A stretch of 64,000 nt of DNA from positions 1 through 64,000 of the forward strand of contig CACOPK010000004.1 of the NCBI GenBank assembly GCA_902629075.1, read 5' to 3'. Source of the DNA: an uncultured Pelagibacteraceae bacterium (lineage in GTDB: Bacteria; Pseudomonadota; Alphaproteobacteria; Pelagibacterales; Pelagibacteraceae). The notes below the pieces were generated by a model. The model was not told the DNA's origin and did no database searches. It saw only the letters and a list, made by a program, of their open reading frames with translations. The number at the start of each line of letters is the position of its first letter. The stretch's first letter is position 1. Shown here one piece after another: positions 53,833 through 63,663 of the stretch. The position numbers and the translations under genes are program-made.

Positions 53833-55482
53833 ATGACATCAAATAGCAAAGTATTAGCTTTAAAATATAGGCCACAGACTTTTGATCAATTAGTTGGTCA
53901 AAAAGTTATTTCGCAAAGTATATATAATTCAATTAAGAACAATAAGATTCCTAATGCATACATGTTTTTAGGAATCCGTGGATCTGGCAAAACTAGTACC
54001 GCAAGAATTGTCGCTAAAGCTTTAAACTGTGAAAACGGAGTTGAAAATTTATGTAAAAAAGATTTTTGCCAAAGTTGTAAATCTATTATTGAAGGAAATA
54101 ATATTGATATACTAGAAATAGATGCTGCAAGCAAAACTAGCGTAGATGATGTAAGAGAGCTAATAGAATTTTCTAGATATAAACCTTCAACAGCAAAATA
54201 TAAAATATTTATATGTGATGAAGTACATATGTTTTCAAAATCTGCATTTGCAGCTTTATTAAAAACATTAGAGGAACCACCTCCTTATTTAAAGTTTATA
54301 TTCGCAAGCACAGATGTAAAAAAAATTCCAGTTACTATAATCTCAAGATGTCAAAGGTACGATCTTTCAAGAGTTAATTCCAATGAACTATTCAATTATT
54401 TAGACAAAATAAAAGGTTATGAAAAAGGAAATATCTCTGATGATGCAATTAAATTAATAGTAAAACTATCAGAGGGATCTGTGAGAGACTCTCTATCTTT
54501 GCTAGATAGAGCAATGCTTGTAGCAAATGAAGGCAAAGAACTCGACCTCAAAACTGCTCAAAAAATATTTGGTTACTTTGAAAAAAGTATAATTATAGAA
54601 TTAATTCAATTTATTTTAGAGGGAAATGAAGTTAAAACCTTGGAAGTATATAGAAAAATATATAAATCTGGAGTCGAGCCTAAAGTATTTCTAAACGAAT
54701 ATTTAGAAACTCTTTACTATATTAAAAATATTGATTTTATTAATTTAGATGGAACAAATTTTGATTTGAACGATCAAGAATTTGAAAGAATTAAATCTTT
54801 ATCCAATAAATTAGAAAATAAAAATCTACTTCTATTATGGCAATTTACTTTAAACAATCTTGAAAAAATTGATATTATAAAAAATCAACATCAATTTATT
54901 GAAATGTTTTTAATCAGATCACTATACCTTAAAAATATTTTAAATAGTAAAAATAAACCTGAGACTAGTAGTAGTAAAAAAGACTTAGAGTTAAATCATC
55001 CAAAAATAAAAAATATAACTCAGCAACAAAAAGAAACTATAGATCAACTTAAAAATGTAGAACAAGAAGAAAAAATTACTCCAAAAACAGAAGTAAAAAA
55101 TAAATTTGAGGGCATTGAAATTAAAAGTTTAGAGGAACTAATTAATTTTTCTGAAGAAAAAAAAGAGTTAAAAATAAAATATGAACTTGAAAATAATTTA
55201 AGATTAGTAAGTTTTAAAAATGGGAAAATCGAAATTTCATTTAATTCTAATCTTGATAAATCCTTTGTAAAGGAGTTAAGTACAAAATTACTAGAGTGGA
55301 CAAAAAAAAGATGGATTATAGCCTTTTCTAAAGAAAATGGATTGCCTACTTTGAAAGAAAAAAAAAATAATTTGAAAAAAAATATTTTAAAAAGAGGTTC
55401 CGAGTCAAAATTTTCAAAAGATATAAAAACATTATTTCCAGATGCAGAACTTTTGAATATTGAGGAGGAAAGTAAATCATGA
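53833..55482 (+). CDS. dnaX: DNA polymerase III tau/gamma subunit
   Basis: DnaX is the clamp-loader ATPase. Walker A is GIRGSGKTSTARI near residue 45 and the zinc module shows CENGVENLCKKDFCQSC. The Walker B region is FICDEVHMFSKSAFAALLKTLEEPP, and the SRC motif is IISRCQRYDL. The tau tail is rich in Lys and Glu. Length 549 is typical for alphaproteobacteria. A slip site for a gamma form cannot be judged, since A runs are everywhere. It overlaps ybaB by four bases. Confidence 0.95.
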   Translation: MTSNSKVLALKYRPQTFDQLVGQKVISQSIYNSIKNNKIPNAYMFLGIRGSGKTSTARIVAKALNCENGVENLCKKDFCQSCKSIIEGNNIDILEIDAASKTSVDDVRELIEFSRYKPSTAKYKIFICDEVHMFSKSAFAALLKTLEEPPPYLKFIFASTDVKKIPVTIISRCQRYDLSRVNSNELFNYLDKIKGYEKGNISDDAIKLIVKLSEGSVRDSLSLLDRAMLVANEGKELDLKTAQKIFGYFEKSIIIELIQFILEGNEVKTLEVYRKIYKSGVEPKVFLNEYLETLYYIKNIDFINLDGTNFDLNDQEFERIKSLSNKLENKNLLLLWQFTLNNLEKIDIIKNQHQFIEMFLIRSLYLKNILNSKNKPETSSSKKDLELNHPKIKNITQQQKETIDQLKNVEQEEKITPKTEVKNKFEGIEIKSLEELINFSEEKKELKIKYELENNLRLVSFKNGKIEISFNSNLDKSFVKELSTKLLEWTKKRWIIAFSKENGLPTLKEKKNNLKKNILKRGSESKFSKDIKTLFPDAELLNIEEESKS

Positions 55483-55796
55483 CGGATTTTTCAAAAATAC
55501 TTGAAAAAGCAAAAGAATTAGAAAAGAAAATGAAAGAAAGCCAAGAGGCAATAAAAAAAATTGAAGTTATAGGAAAATCTGGTGGTGATTTAGTAAAAGT
55601 TAAATTAAATGGCGAAGGTGAAATGATTTCAGTTGAAATTTCTGAAAAACTATTTGTTGAAGAAAAAAATATAATAGAAGATTTAATTAAAGCTGCACAT
55701 AATAACGCAAAAGCTGAATTAAAATCAAAGACAACAGAAGAAATCTCAAAGTCATCAGGAAATTTAGGAATACCTGGTTTCAAATGGCCTTTATAA
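55479..55796 (+). CDS. ybaB: YbaB/EbfC family nucleoid-associated protein
   Basis: YbaB proteins are small dimeric DNA-binding proteins. The 105-residue frame opens with a helical SKILEKAKELEKKMKESQEA. It continues VIGKSGGDLVKVKLNGEGEMISVEI and ends PGFKWPL, matching the usual GLPGF tail. dnaX-ybaB-recR is a widely conserved unit. Confidence 0.95.
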   Translation: MTDFSKILEKAKELEKKMKESQEAIKKIEVIGKSGGDLVKVKLNGEGEMISVEISEKLFVEEKNIIEDLIKAAHNNAKAELKSKTTEEISKSSGNLGIPGFKWPL

Positions 55797-55801
55797 TCTA
55801 A

Positions 55802-56407
55802 ATGCAAAATATAATTGAAATAGATGAATTAATAAAATTAATATCTAAACTTCCAGGATTGGGGCCGAGATCTGCTAAGAGAATAGTTTTAAAGATGATA
55901 AATAATAGAGAGGAATTAATAAAACCTATGGCCAAAAGTTTAGCGGAGGTTTATAAGAATATATCCCGATGCAAAACTTGCGGCTCGTTAAAATCTAACA
56001 CAATTGGATGTAACAATTGTGAAAATATAAAACAAAAGTTCAATAAAATTTGCGTCGTAGAAAATATAGCTGATCAATGGAGTATAGAGGCATCCAGTGT
56101 TTATCAAGGTTATTTTCATATATTAGGAGGAACGATTTCTTCAAACAATCTTAATAAAGATGAATTGTTAATTAATGCATTAGTCGAAAGAGTAAAAAAA
56201 GAAAAAATCGAAGAGGTAATTCTTGCTACAAGCGCAACTATAGAAGGTCAAACAACTGCATTTTATATACAAGATAGCCTCAAAGATGTTGATGCAAAAA
56301 TATCTAAACTCGCACAAGGATTACCAGTTGGAGGCGAAATTGAAACATTAGATGATGGAACACTGATTTACGCTTTTAAAAACAGGAAGTCATTTGTTAA
56401 AGATTAA
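55802..56407 (+). CDS. recR: Recombination protein RecR
   Basis: RecR works with RecF and RecO to load RecA at gaps. The helix-hairpin-helix LPGLGPRSAKRIVLKM is near residue 18. A four-Cys zinc finger reads CKTCGSLKSNTIGCNNC, and the TOPRIM domain opens ICVVENIADQW. The C-terminal Walker-like segment is LAQGLPVGGEIETLDDGTL. Length 201 is normal. It shares a TTAA stop with glcB. Confidence 0.96.
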   Translation: MQNIIEIDELIKLISKLPGLGPRSAKRIVLKMINNREELIKPMAKSLAEVYKNISRCKTCGSLKSNTIGCNNCENIKQKFNKICVVENIADQWSIEASSVYQGYFHILGGTISSNNLNKDELLINALVERVKKEKIEEVILATSATIEGQTTAFYIQDSLKDVDAKISKLAQGLPVGGEIETLDDGTLIYAFKNRKSFVKD

Positions 56408-58554
56408 TTTTTTTTGATTAATCTATTTAAATGTAATAGCGGCTCTGTATAACCTGATGGTTGATCTTTTCCTTGAAAAACAAGTTCACAAGCTGTTTTA
56501 AAAGCTATAGATCGATCATAATTGGGAGACATTTTTTGGTAAAGTTTGTCATTTCTATTTTGATCATCCACAACTTTTGCCATTTTTTTCATAATTTCTA
56601 AAACTTGCTTTCTGCTACAAATTCCATGATAAAGCCAATTAGTAATTTGCTGAGATGAGATTCTTAGTGTAGCTCGATCTTCCATAAGTCCAATGTTATT
56701 TATATCTGGAACTTTTGAACAACCTATTCCTTGATCAATCCATCTTACAACATATCCTAATATGGTCTGTGCTGAATTTGAAATTTCATTATTTATCTCT
56801 TCAACTGACCAATTAGGTTTTTTTACAATTGGTATATTTAACAAATCGTCAAGTTTTGCTTTCTGCCTACCTTTCAATTTAATATGTTTATCAAATATAT
56901 TTATTTTATGGTAATGAAGAGCGTGTAGAGCTGCCGCTGTTGGTGATGGAACCCATGCACAATTTGCACCAGCCTCTAAATGATTGATTTTTTGTTTTAA
57001 CATATCAGACATTTTATCAGGCATAGCCCACATTCCTTTCCCAATCTGTGCAACACCAGAAAAACCACATTTCAAGCCAACGTCTACATTGTTATTTTCG
57101 TAAGCATTTATCCAAGCAGATATTTTCATATCTCCTTTTTTGATCATAGGTCCAGCTTCCATTGATGTGTGCATCTCATCTCCGGTCCTATCTAAAAAAC
57201 CAGTATTTATAAAAAAGACTCTATCCTCTAAAGTTCTTATGCATTCTTTTAAATTTACTGTGGTTCTTCTTTCTTCATCCATTATTCCACATTTAATTGT
57301 GAATTTTTTTAAACCTAAAACTTCTTCTACTTTTGAAAACAATAAATCAGTAAAAGATGTTTCATCAGGCCCGTGTTGCTTCGGCTTTACTATATAAATA
57401 GAACCTGTTCTTGAATTGTTTTTATTTTTTAAATCATGTATTGCACATAATGATGTAACAAATGCATCTAGTATGCCTTCAGGTATTTCAGATCCATCTT
57501 GAAGCAAAACAGCTGAATTGGTCATTAAATGTCCAACATTTCTATTTAATAAAAGAGCTCTACCATGAAGATTTTCTTTTTTACCAAGTTTAGATATATA
57601 ATTTCTGTTTGGATTTAGTTTTCTTCTTAATTTTTTTCCATCTTTTTCAAACTCTGCAACTAAATCTTTTTTCATAAGACCAAGCCAATTTCGATAACCA
57701 ATAATTTTATCTTCAGCATCAACAGCAGCTACAGAATCCTCATGATCACATATTGTAGAAATTGCCGACTCTATAATTATATCAGATATACCTGCGGGAT
57801 CTCCCTTGGCACTAAATGCACTTGGATTTATAATTATTTCAACATGAAGATTATTGTTTTTTAAAATAATTCCTGAAATTTTTTGTTTTTCCAATCTATA
57901 CCCAATATATTTATTATTATCTTCAAGTTGAGTAATTTTTTTATTGGCATGAAGCACCAAGTTATGATCTTTGATTGATATATGGTCAACCTTCTTCCAA
58001 GATAAGTTTTGTATTTTAAAATTATTATCTAAAAAATCTTTAGTATAATTTATTACTTGCAATCCTCTCTCAGGGTCATATCTTTCACTTATAGACTCCT
58101 CTGATGAGATCACGTCTGTTCCATACAGGCTATCGTATAAGCTCATCCATCTTGCATTTGCTGCATTTAGTGCATATCTTGCATTCATAATAGGTACAAC
58201 AAGTTGTGGACCACCAATACTTGATATCTCTTGGTCTAAATTTTTTGTTTTAATGATAAAATCAGGTCCTTCCTTTTTAAGATAACCTATTTTTTCAAGA
58301 TAACCTCTGTATTCATTTAGATTAAATTCCTTTTCATAATTTTCCAAATGCCATCTATCTATATCCATTTGAATTTTTTTTCTTATTCTGAGTAATTCTA
58401 TATTTTTTGAGTTCAACTCATGTCCTACTTTGCTTAATCCTTTCCAAAATTGATCTTTTGTAACCTCGGTTCCTGGAATAGCTTCGGTGTTAATAAAATT
58501 ATAAAGATTTTCTGAAATCGATAAGTTTTCAGTATTAATATATTTTTTTGACAT
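56404..58554 (-). CDS. glcB: Malate synthase G
   Basis: This enzyme condenses glyoxylate and acetyl-CoA in the glyoxylate shunt or glycolate use. Key segments are RALLLNRNVGHLMTNSAV, KQHGPDETSFTDLLF, FINTGFLDRTGDEMHTSMEAG and the catalytic Asp region near residue 620 (PDINNIGLMEDRATLRISSQQ). Length 716 identifies isoform G. In SAR11 this gene has been reported behind a glycine riboswitch. I see no such aptamer in the 99-base divergent gap upstream here. Confidence 0.95.
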   Translation of the reverse strand: MSKKYINTENLSISENLYNFINTEAIPGTEVTKDQFWKGLSKVGHELNSKNIELLRIRKKIQMDIDRWHLENYEKEFNLNEYRGYLEKIGYLKKEGPDFIIKTKNLDQEISSIGGPQLVVPIMNARYALNAANARWMSLYDSLYGTDVISSEESISERYDPERGLQVINYTKDFLDNNFKIQNLSWKKVDHISIKDHNLVLHANKKITQLEDNNKYIGYRLEKQKISGIILKNNNLHVEIIINPSAFSAKGDPAGISDIIIESAISTICDHEDSVAAVDAEDKIIGYRNWLGLMKKDLVAEFEKDGKKLRRKLNPNRNYISKLGKKENLHGRALLLNRNVGHLMTNSAVLLQDGSEIPEGILDAFVTSLCAIHDLKNKNNSRTGSIYIVKPKQHGPDETSFTDLLFSKVEEVLGLKKFTIKCGIMDEERRTTVNLKECIRTLEDRVFFINTGFLDRTGDEMHTSMEAGPMIKKGDMKISAWINAYENNNVDVGLKCGFSGVAQIGKGMWAMPDKMSDMLKQKINHLEAGANCAWVPSPTAAALHALHYHKINIFDKHIKLKGRQKAKLDDLLNIPIVKKPNWSVEEINNEISNSAQTILGYVVRWIDQGIGCSKVPDINNIGLMEDRATLRISSQQITNWLYHGICSRKQVLEIMKKMAKVVDDQNRNDKLYQKMSPNYDRSIAFKTACELVFQGKDQPSGYTEPLLHLNRLIKKN

Positions 58555-58653
58555 ATAAGTTTATGAGTAGATTGTTTTAAGAAAAATTTATATAATAGTA
58601 AATTGGTAATATTGAGCCACTTTATTGCCTTTATTTTATAAAATATTGAAATT

Positions 58654-59760
58654 ATGAAAAATTATCTAAATTTTGAAAATGAGGTCAAAGAATTAGAAGC
58701 AGAGCTTGAAACCTTAAAAGACCCTTATAATAAAGAGGGTATATCAGAGGTAAATACAGATGAAATCAAGTCATTTGAGAATACAATAAATAATAAATTA
58801 GAAAAAATTTATTCAAATCTTGATCCATGGCAAACCACGCAAGTTGCAAGACATGAGGATCGACCAAAAGCAAAGTATTTTATTGAAAATTTATTTTCAG
58901 ATTTTGTTCCATTATCCGGGGACAGATTCTATGGGGAAGATAACTCGGTGATAGCTGGTTTTGGTAAATTCAATAATAATTCAGTTTTGATAATAGGACA
59001 GGAAAAGGGAGAAAATCTGGAGGAAAGATTAGATAGAAATTTTGGAATGATGAGGCCTGAGGGATACAGAAAAAGTATAAGACTAATGGAACTTGCAAAT
59101 AAATTTAATATTCCAATAATTTCCTTTATAGATACTCCCGGCGCATATCCCGGCGTGGGTGCTGAGGAGAGAGGACAGGCCGAAGCAATTGCAAGATCAA
59201 TTGAGACTTGCATGAAGCTCGAAGTTCCAAATATATCTATTATTATTGGAGAGGGTGGATCAGGAGGAGCGATTGCCCTTGCGTCAGCAAACAAGGTTCT
59301 GATGTTAGAAAATGCAATTTACTCTGTAATTTCTCCAGAAGGATGTGCAACAATATTATGGCGTGACCCAAAAAAAACTTTAGAATCTGCAACTGCAATG
59401 AAATTAACCTCGAAAGAATTATTTAATTTAAATATTATAGATGAAATAATAAATGAACCCATTGGTGGCGCTCATAGAGATAGAGAACAAACGTTAGAAA
59501 ATATTAAAAATTCAATTGGAAAACATTTAGAAACATTTCAAAATTTAACCAAAGAAGAAATTGTTCTACAACGAAAAAATAAATTTTTAAAAATCGGAAG
59601 AGGAAAAGGTTTTTCAAGTAAATCAGAAATAAATACAGGATTGTCCTACCAGAAAGACAAAATTGATATTATTTTAGAAAAATTATTTAAGAATAAAAAA
59701 ACTTTATTTTTGACCTTTCTAGCAGTATCTTTATTAGTAATTATTGTCTATAATTTATAG
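58654..59760 (+). CDS. accA: Acetyl-CoA carboxylase carboxyltransferase alpha subunit with C-terminal membrane tail
   Basis: AccA is the acetyl-CoA-binding partner of AccD. LDPWQTTQVARHEDRPKA, FIDTPGAYPGVGAEERGQAEAIARS, GEGGSGGAIALA and YSVISPEGCATILWRD are diagnostic. Other AccA proteins end near residue 318, at about NKFLKIGRGKGF here. This one continues for about 45 residues and finishes with a hydrophobic helix (TLFLTFLAVSLLVIIVYNL) at the very C-terminus, giving 368 residues. It overlaps secA tail-to-tail by six bases. Confidence 0.93.
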   Translation: MKNYLNFENEVKELEAELETLKDPYNKEGISEVNTDEIKSFENTINNKLEKIYSNLDPWQTTQVARHEDRPKAKYFIENLFSDFVPLSGDRFYGEDNSVIAGFGKFNNNSVLIIGQEKGENLEERLDRNFGMMRPEGYRKSIRLMELANKFNIPIISFIDTPGAYPGVGAEERGQAEAIARSIETCMKLEVPNISIIIGEGGSGGAIALASANKVLMLENAIYSVISPEGCATILWRDPKKTLESATAMKLTSKELFNLNIIDEIINEPIGGAHRDREQTLENIKNSIGKHLETFQNLTKEEIVLQRKNKFLKIGRGKGFSSKSEINTGLSYQKDKIDIILEKLFKNKKTLFLTFLAVSLLVIIVYNL

Positions 59761-62268
59761 AGCACCACAACAATGTTTATATTTTTTTCCTGAACCACAA
59801 GGGCACGGTTCATTTCTTCCTATTTTTTTATTACTAATATTTTCATAATTTCTTTTTTCTGGCGATAAATTATTTTCTTTCTCAGATGGATTATTTACAA
59901 TTTTTATATTCATCAATAGTCCAATAAATTGAGATTTTAATCTATTTAAAAGTTCTTCAAATAAGTTAAAGGCCTCTTTTTTATATTCTATGAGAGGATC
60001 TCTCTGTCCGTACGACCTTAATCCTATTACCTGTCTCAATTGCTCTAAATATTGAATATGTGTTTTCCAATTCTGGTCAATTAGCTGTAGAAATATCCTT
60101 TTTTCAATTTCTTTTGATTTATCTTCTCCAAGTATAATTGTCCTTTGTTCACGTTTAGATATAAATTTATTCTTAATTATTTCTTCAAATATTTTGTCAT
60201 TACTTAATTTAAGCTGATCTATTTCCTCTTTGTTAAAAGCACCTCCAAATGAAGAAAGTATTTTTTTTTCTAAATCTGTATTTTTAGTTTTATATTTTAT
60301 GAGATCCTCTAATATTTGGTTTAAAAAATTATCTGCAAATTCAAAGGAGTTTGTGCTGTCGATCACTTTTTTTCTTTGTGAAAAAATTACATGTCTTTGA
60401 TCATTTAACACATCATCAAACTTGAGAAGAGATTTTCTTATATCAAAATTTCTAGCTTCAACTTTTTGTTGAGCCCTTTCAAGAGCTTTATTTATCCAAG
60501 GATGATCTATACTCTCACCATCCTTTAAACCAAGTTTTTCCAATATGTTATTCATGGATTCTGAACCAAAAATTCTCATAAGGTCATCCTCTAAACTTAC
60601 AAAAAAAATTGAATTTCCTTCATCTCCTTGTCTTCCCGATCTACCCCTGGCTTGATTATCTACTCTTCTACTCTCCATTCTTTCTGTTCCAATTACACAC
60701 AATCCGCCTAGTTTTTTTATTTCTTCCCTAGAACCACGATCTGCTTTTTTTCCACCTAATTTAATATCCACACCTCTGCCAGATATACTTGTTGTAATAA
60801 TTACTGATTTTTTTTTACCAGCATTTGCAATAATTTCAGCCTCTCTGTCATGATTTTTAGCATTAAGTATTATATGATTTATTTTTTTTTTATTTAGTAA
60901 ATCTGAATAATGTTCTGATTTATTTATGCTACTTGTGAATATTAAAATTGGTTGGCCTAAGTTATATTTTTCATTAATCACATTTACTATTGCCGTGTCT
61001 TTTTCATTAACAGTTCTATAAATCTGATCATTAAAGTCTTCTCTTATCATTTTTTTATTTGTTGGTATTGAAATAACATTTAAATTATAAATTTCATAAA
61101 ACTCTTGCGCTTCTGTAGTTGCGGTACCCGTACATCCACAAAGTTTATCGTATAATTTAAAATAATTCTGATATGTAATTGATGCCAACGTTTGGTTTTC
61201 AGTTTGAATAGATAAATTTTCTTTTGCTTCCAAGCTCTGATGCAGTCCATCTCCAAATCTTCGTCCAGGCATCTGTCTACCTGTTTGTTCATCAATGATT
61301 ATAATTTCCTTATCTTTAACAATATAATCTTTACCATTTGAAAATATATAATTTGCCCTTAAAGATTGATTGACTAAATGAACTAAAGATAAATTTTCTG
61401 GATCGTAAAAATTATTATTTTTTAAAATACCAACTTCAGAAAATATTTTTTCTACATTATCAATTCCTTGGTTTGTAAGAAGAATATTTCTGTTTTTTTC
61501 ATCAATATCAAAATCATCCTTATTCAATTTTCTAATCAATTTATTTACAAGGATATATTGGTCAGTCTTGTTTTCTGCTTGACCAGAAATAATCAATGGG
61601 ACTCTGGCTTCATCAATTAAACAAGAATCTATTTCATCAACAATTGCATAATTATGACCCCTTTGAACCATCTCATCTTTAGAAAATCTCATATTATCTC
61701 TGAGATAGTCAAATCCCAGCTCGCTATTAGTTGCATAGGTAATATCACATAAATAATTTTTTCTCCTTTCCTCATCTGGCTGACCTGAATTAATGTAACC
61801 ACATGTTAAACCTAAATATTTATAAATTTGCCCCATATTTTCAGAATCTCTTTTTGCAAGATAGTCGTTAACAGTTACAACATGAACTCCCTTGCCTTGA
61901 AGAGCATTTAAGTAAGCAGCAAGCGCAATAGTAAGAGTTTTCCCCTCACCAGTCTTCATTTCTGCAATTTTATTTTGGTTTAAAACAATTCCACCCATGA
62001 TCTGTACGTCAAAGTGTCTTTCATTATTTATCCTTTTTGATGCCTCTCTTACAAGTGCATACGCTGTTGGAAGTAAATCTTTTAGTGATTTTCCCTCTTT
62101 TAGTTTTTTTTTTAGTTCTAGGGTTTTTTCTGAAAATTGATCCTCTTGAAGTTCACACATTTTATCTTCAAAAATTTTAATTTTTTCAACAGTTTTTGTT
62201 AAATTATCCAATTCTTTTTGATTAGAAGACTTGAAAATTTTAGATATAAAATTTAAAGGATTCAGCAT
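59755..62268 (-). CDS. secA: Preprotein translocase ATPase SecA
   Basis: SecA drives protein export through SecYEG. NBD1 has MKTGEGKTLTIALAAYLNAL near residue 100. VNDYLAKRDSENMGQIY, the DEIDSCLIDEARVPLIISG helicase motif and NBD2 ISGRGVDIKLGG with QARGRSGRQGDEG follow. The C-terminal metal site is EPCPCGSGKKYKHCCG. The length of 837 is slightly short of the usual roughly 900. The start lies 61 bases from the divergent argJ start. Confidence 0.96.
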   Translation of the reverse strand: MLNPLNFISKIFKSSNQKELDNLTKTVEKIKIFEDKMCELQEDQFSEKTLELKKKLKEGKSLKDLLPTAYALVREASKRINNERHFDVQIMGGIVLNQNKIAEMKTGEGKTLTIALAAYLNALQGKGVHVVTVNDYLAKRDSENMGQIYKYLGLTCGYINSGQPDEERRKNYLCDITYATNSELGFDYLRDNMRFSKDEMVQRGHNYAIVDEIDSCLIDEARVPLIISGQAENKTDQYILVNKLIRKLNKDDFDIDEKNRNILLTNQGIDNVEKIFSEVGILKNNNFYDPENLSLVHLVNQSLRANYIFSNGKDYIVKDKEIIIIDEQTGRQMPGRRFGDGLHQSLEAKENLSIQTENQTLASITYQNYFKLYDKLCGCTGTATTEAQEFYEIYNLNVISIPTNKKMIREDFNDQIYRTVNEKDTAIVNVINEKYNLGQPILIFTSSINKSEHYSDLLNKKKINHIILNAKNHDREAEIIANAGKKKSVIITTSISGRGVDIKLGGKKADRGSREEIKKLGGLCVIGTERMESRRVDNQARGRSGRQGDEGNSIFFVSLEDDLMRIFGSESMNNILEKLGLKDGESIDHPWINKALERAQQKVEARNFDIRKSLLKFDDVLNDQRHVIFSQRKKVIDSTNSFEFADNFLNQILEDLIKYKTKNTDLEKKILSSFGGAFNKEEIDQLKLSNDKIFEEIIKNKFISKREQRTIILGEDKSKEIEKRIFLQLIDQNWKTHIQYLEQLRQVIGLRSYGQRDPLIEYKKEAFNLFEELLNRLKSQFIGLLMNIKIVNNPSEKENNLSPEKRNYENISNKKIGRNEPCPCGSGKKYKHCCGAL

Positions 62269-62329
62269 ATGATTTATTTGTTATTTCAAAGAATCTTATA
62301 TAATTATAATATTTAATTTTTAAACATAT

Positions 62330-63625
62330 ATGCTTTTTCGGAAAGAAAAATATCAAATAAGTACAAATTCTATGGGGTTTTTCCAAAATTTAGAGCATAT
62401 TGATGGTTTAGGCATCTCGGCAGTTTCCGCAAAATTATACGAAAATAAAAAAAGGGATGATTTAGTAATTTTTTATTTTAGAAAAGGTGCTTCATATGCA
62501 TCAGTCTACACACAATCAAACATCAAATCAGAAAATATAAAATGGAATTTAGAAAATTCAAAAGATAAAATATACGGTCTATTAGTAAATACAAGGAATG
62601 CAAATGCTTTTACCGGAAAAGAGGGATACAAATCTATAACCAATATTTCAGCCATGCTATCAGAATTATTATCCAAAAAGCAAATGGAAGATGAAGAAGA
62701 ACCTAAAAAAATTAAATTTAATAATTTATTATTTGCATCTACAGGCACAATTGGCGAAAATTTTCCTGAAAAAAAAATTATAGATGCAATTCCAAATCTA
62801 ATTTACCACATAAAATATAATCAAAATAAATATATCTGGATGAAGGCAGCGATGGGTATTTTAACTACTGATACTAGACCAAAATTATCGATGGACGAAT
62901 GTAAAATAGGAAACACCCCAGTAAAAATATATGGTTTAGCCAAAGGATCTGGTATGATTCATCCTGATATGGCAACTACTTTAGGTTTTATTTTTACTGA
63001 TGCAAAAATAAACGGCAATGTACTAAAGCAGTTATTGAAAAAAAACATACAAAATTCGTTTAATGCGTTAACTTGCGATGGAGACACAAGTACAAACGAT
63101 ATGGTTAGTATATTTTCAACAGGCTACGCTAAGAATAAAGAAATTAAATCATACAGAGACAAATCTTTAAATGAATTTGACAAGTCATTAAATTTAGTTT
63201 TAAAAAATCTTGCCAAAAGTGTAGCAGCAGACGGGGAGGGTTCCTCTAAATTTGTAACAATAAAAGTTGAAAAATGTAAAAATGAAAATGATGCAAAAAA
63301 GATTTGTTTCTCAGTTGCGAATTCTCCTTTGGTAAAAACTGCGTTTGCTGGCGAAGATCCAAATTGGGGAAGAATTATTATGGCAATTGGAAAAGCAAAA
63401 GTAAAATTAAATTTAAGAAAGCTAAATATAAATATTGGTCCTCACAAAATTGTTGAAAATGGTAAAATTTCACCAAGCTATAAAGAAAATGAAGTTGCAG
63501 AATATATGACCTCCTTAGAAATAAAAGTTAACATCCAGATTTTTAGTGGCAATAAAGAATTTGAGGTTTATACGATGGATCTTACTAAAAAATATATAGA
63601 AATTAATGCAGATTATAGATCATAA
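62330..63625 (+). CDS. argJ: Glutamate N-acetyltransferase / ornithine acetyltransferase
   Basis: ArgJ recycles the acetyl group between acetylornithine and glutamate. It is an Ntn-type enzyme that cuts itself before a threonine. That site is in KGSGMIHPDMATTLGF, between Ala215 and Thr216. NTRNANAFTGKEG, FASTGTIGENFP and LAKSVAADGEGSSKFV match the family, as does PNWGRIIMAIG. Length 431 fits. With argB, argD and argF it covers most of the arginine route, scattered in the window. Confidence 0.93.
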   Translation: MLFRKEKYQISTNSMGFFQNLEHIDGLGISAVSAKLYENKKRDDLVIFYFRKGASYASVYTQSNIKSENIKWNLENSKDKIYGLLVNTRNANAFTGKEGYKSITNISAMLSELLSKKQMEDEEEPKKIKFNNLLFASTGTIGENFPEKKIIDAIPNLIYHIKYNQNKYIWMKAAMGILTTDTRPKLSMDECKIGNTPVKIYGLAKGSGMIHPDMATTLGFIFTDAKINGNVLKQLLKKNIQNSFNALTCDGDTSTNDMVSIFSTGYAKNKEIKSYRDKSLNEFDKSLNLVLKNLAKSVAADGEGSSKFVTIKVEKCKNENDAKKICFSVANSPLVKTAFAGEDPNWGRIIMAIGKAKVKLNLRKLNINIGPHKIVENGKISPSYKENEVAEYMTSLEIKVNIQIFSGNKEFEVYTMDLTKKYIEINADYRS

Positions 63626-63663
63626 AATATTGAAATGAATAAAATAATTATTAAGTCTCCAAT

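Noticed and set aside
55350..55400. Programmed frameshift site in dnaX
   Set aside because: A runs are abundant throughout the gene because of base composition. No run stands out with a following hairpin and stop as in E. coli.
55346..55807. 153-codon minus-strand frame over ybaB
   Set aside because: It is antisense to ybaB and the dnaX end, and is Phe/Ser/Leu-rich as expected from a Lys/Glu-rich complement.
58929..59294. 121-codon minus-strand frame in accA
   Set aside because: It is a shadow of the conserved carboxyltransferase core.
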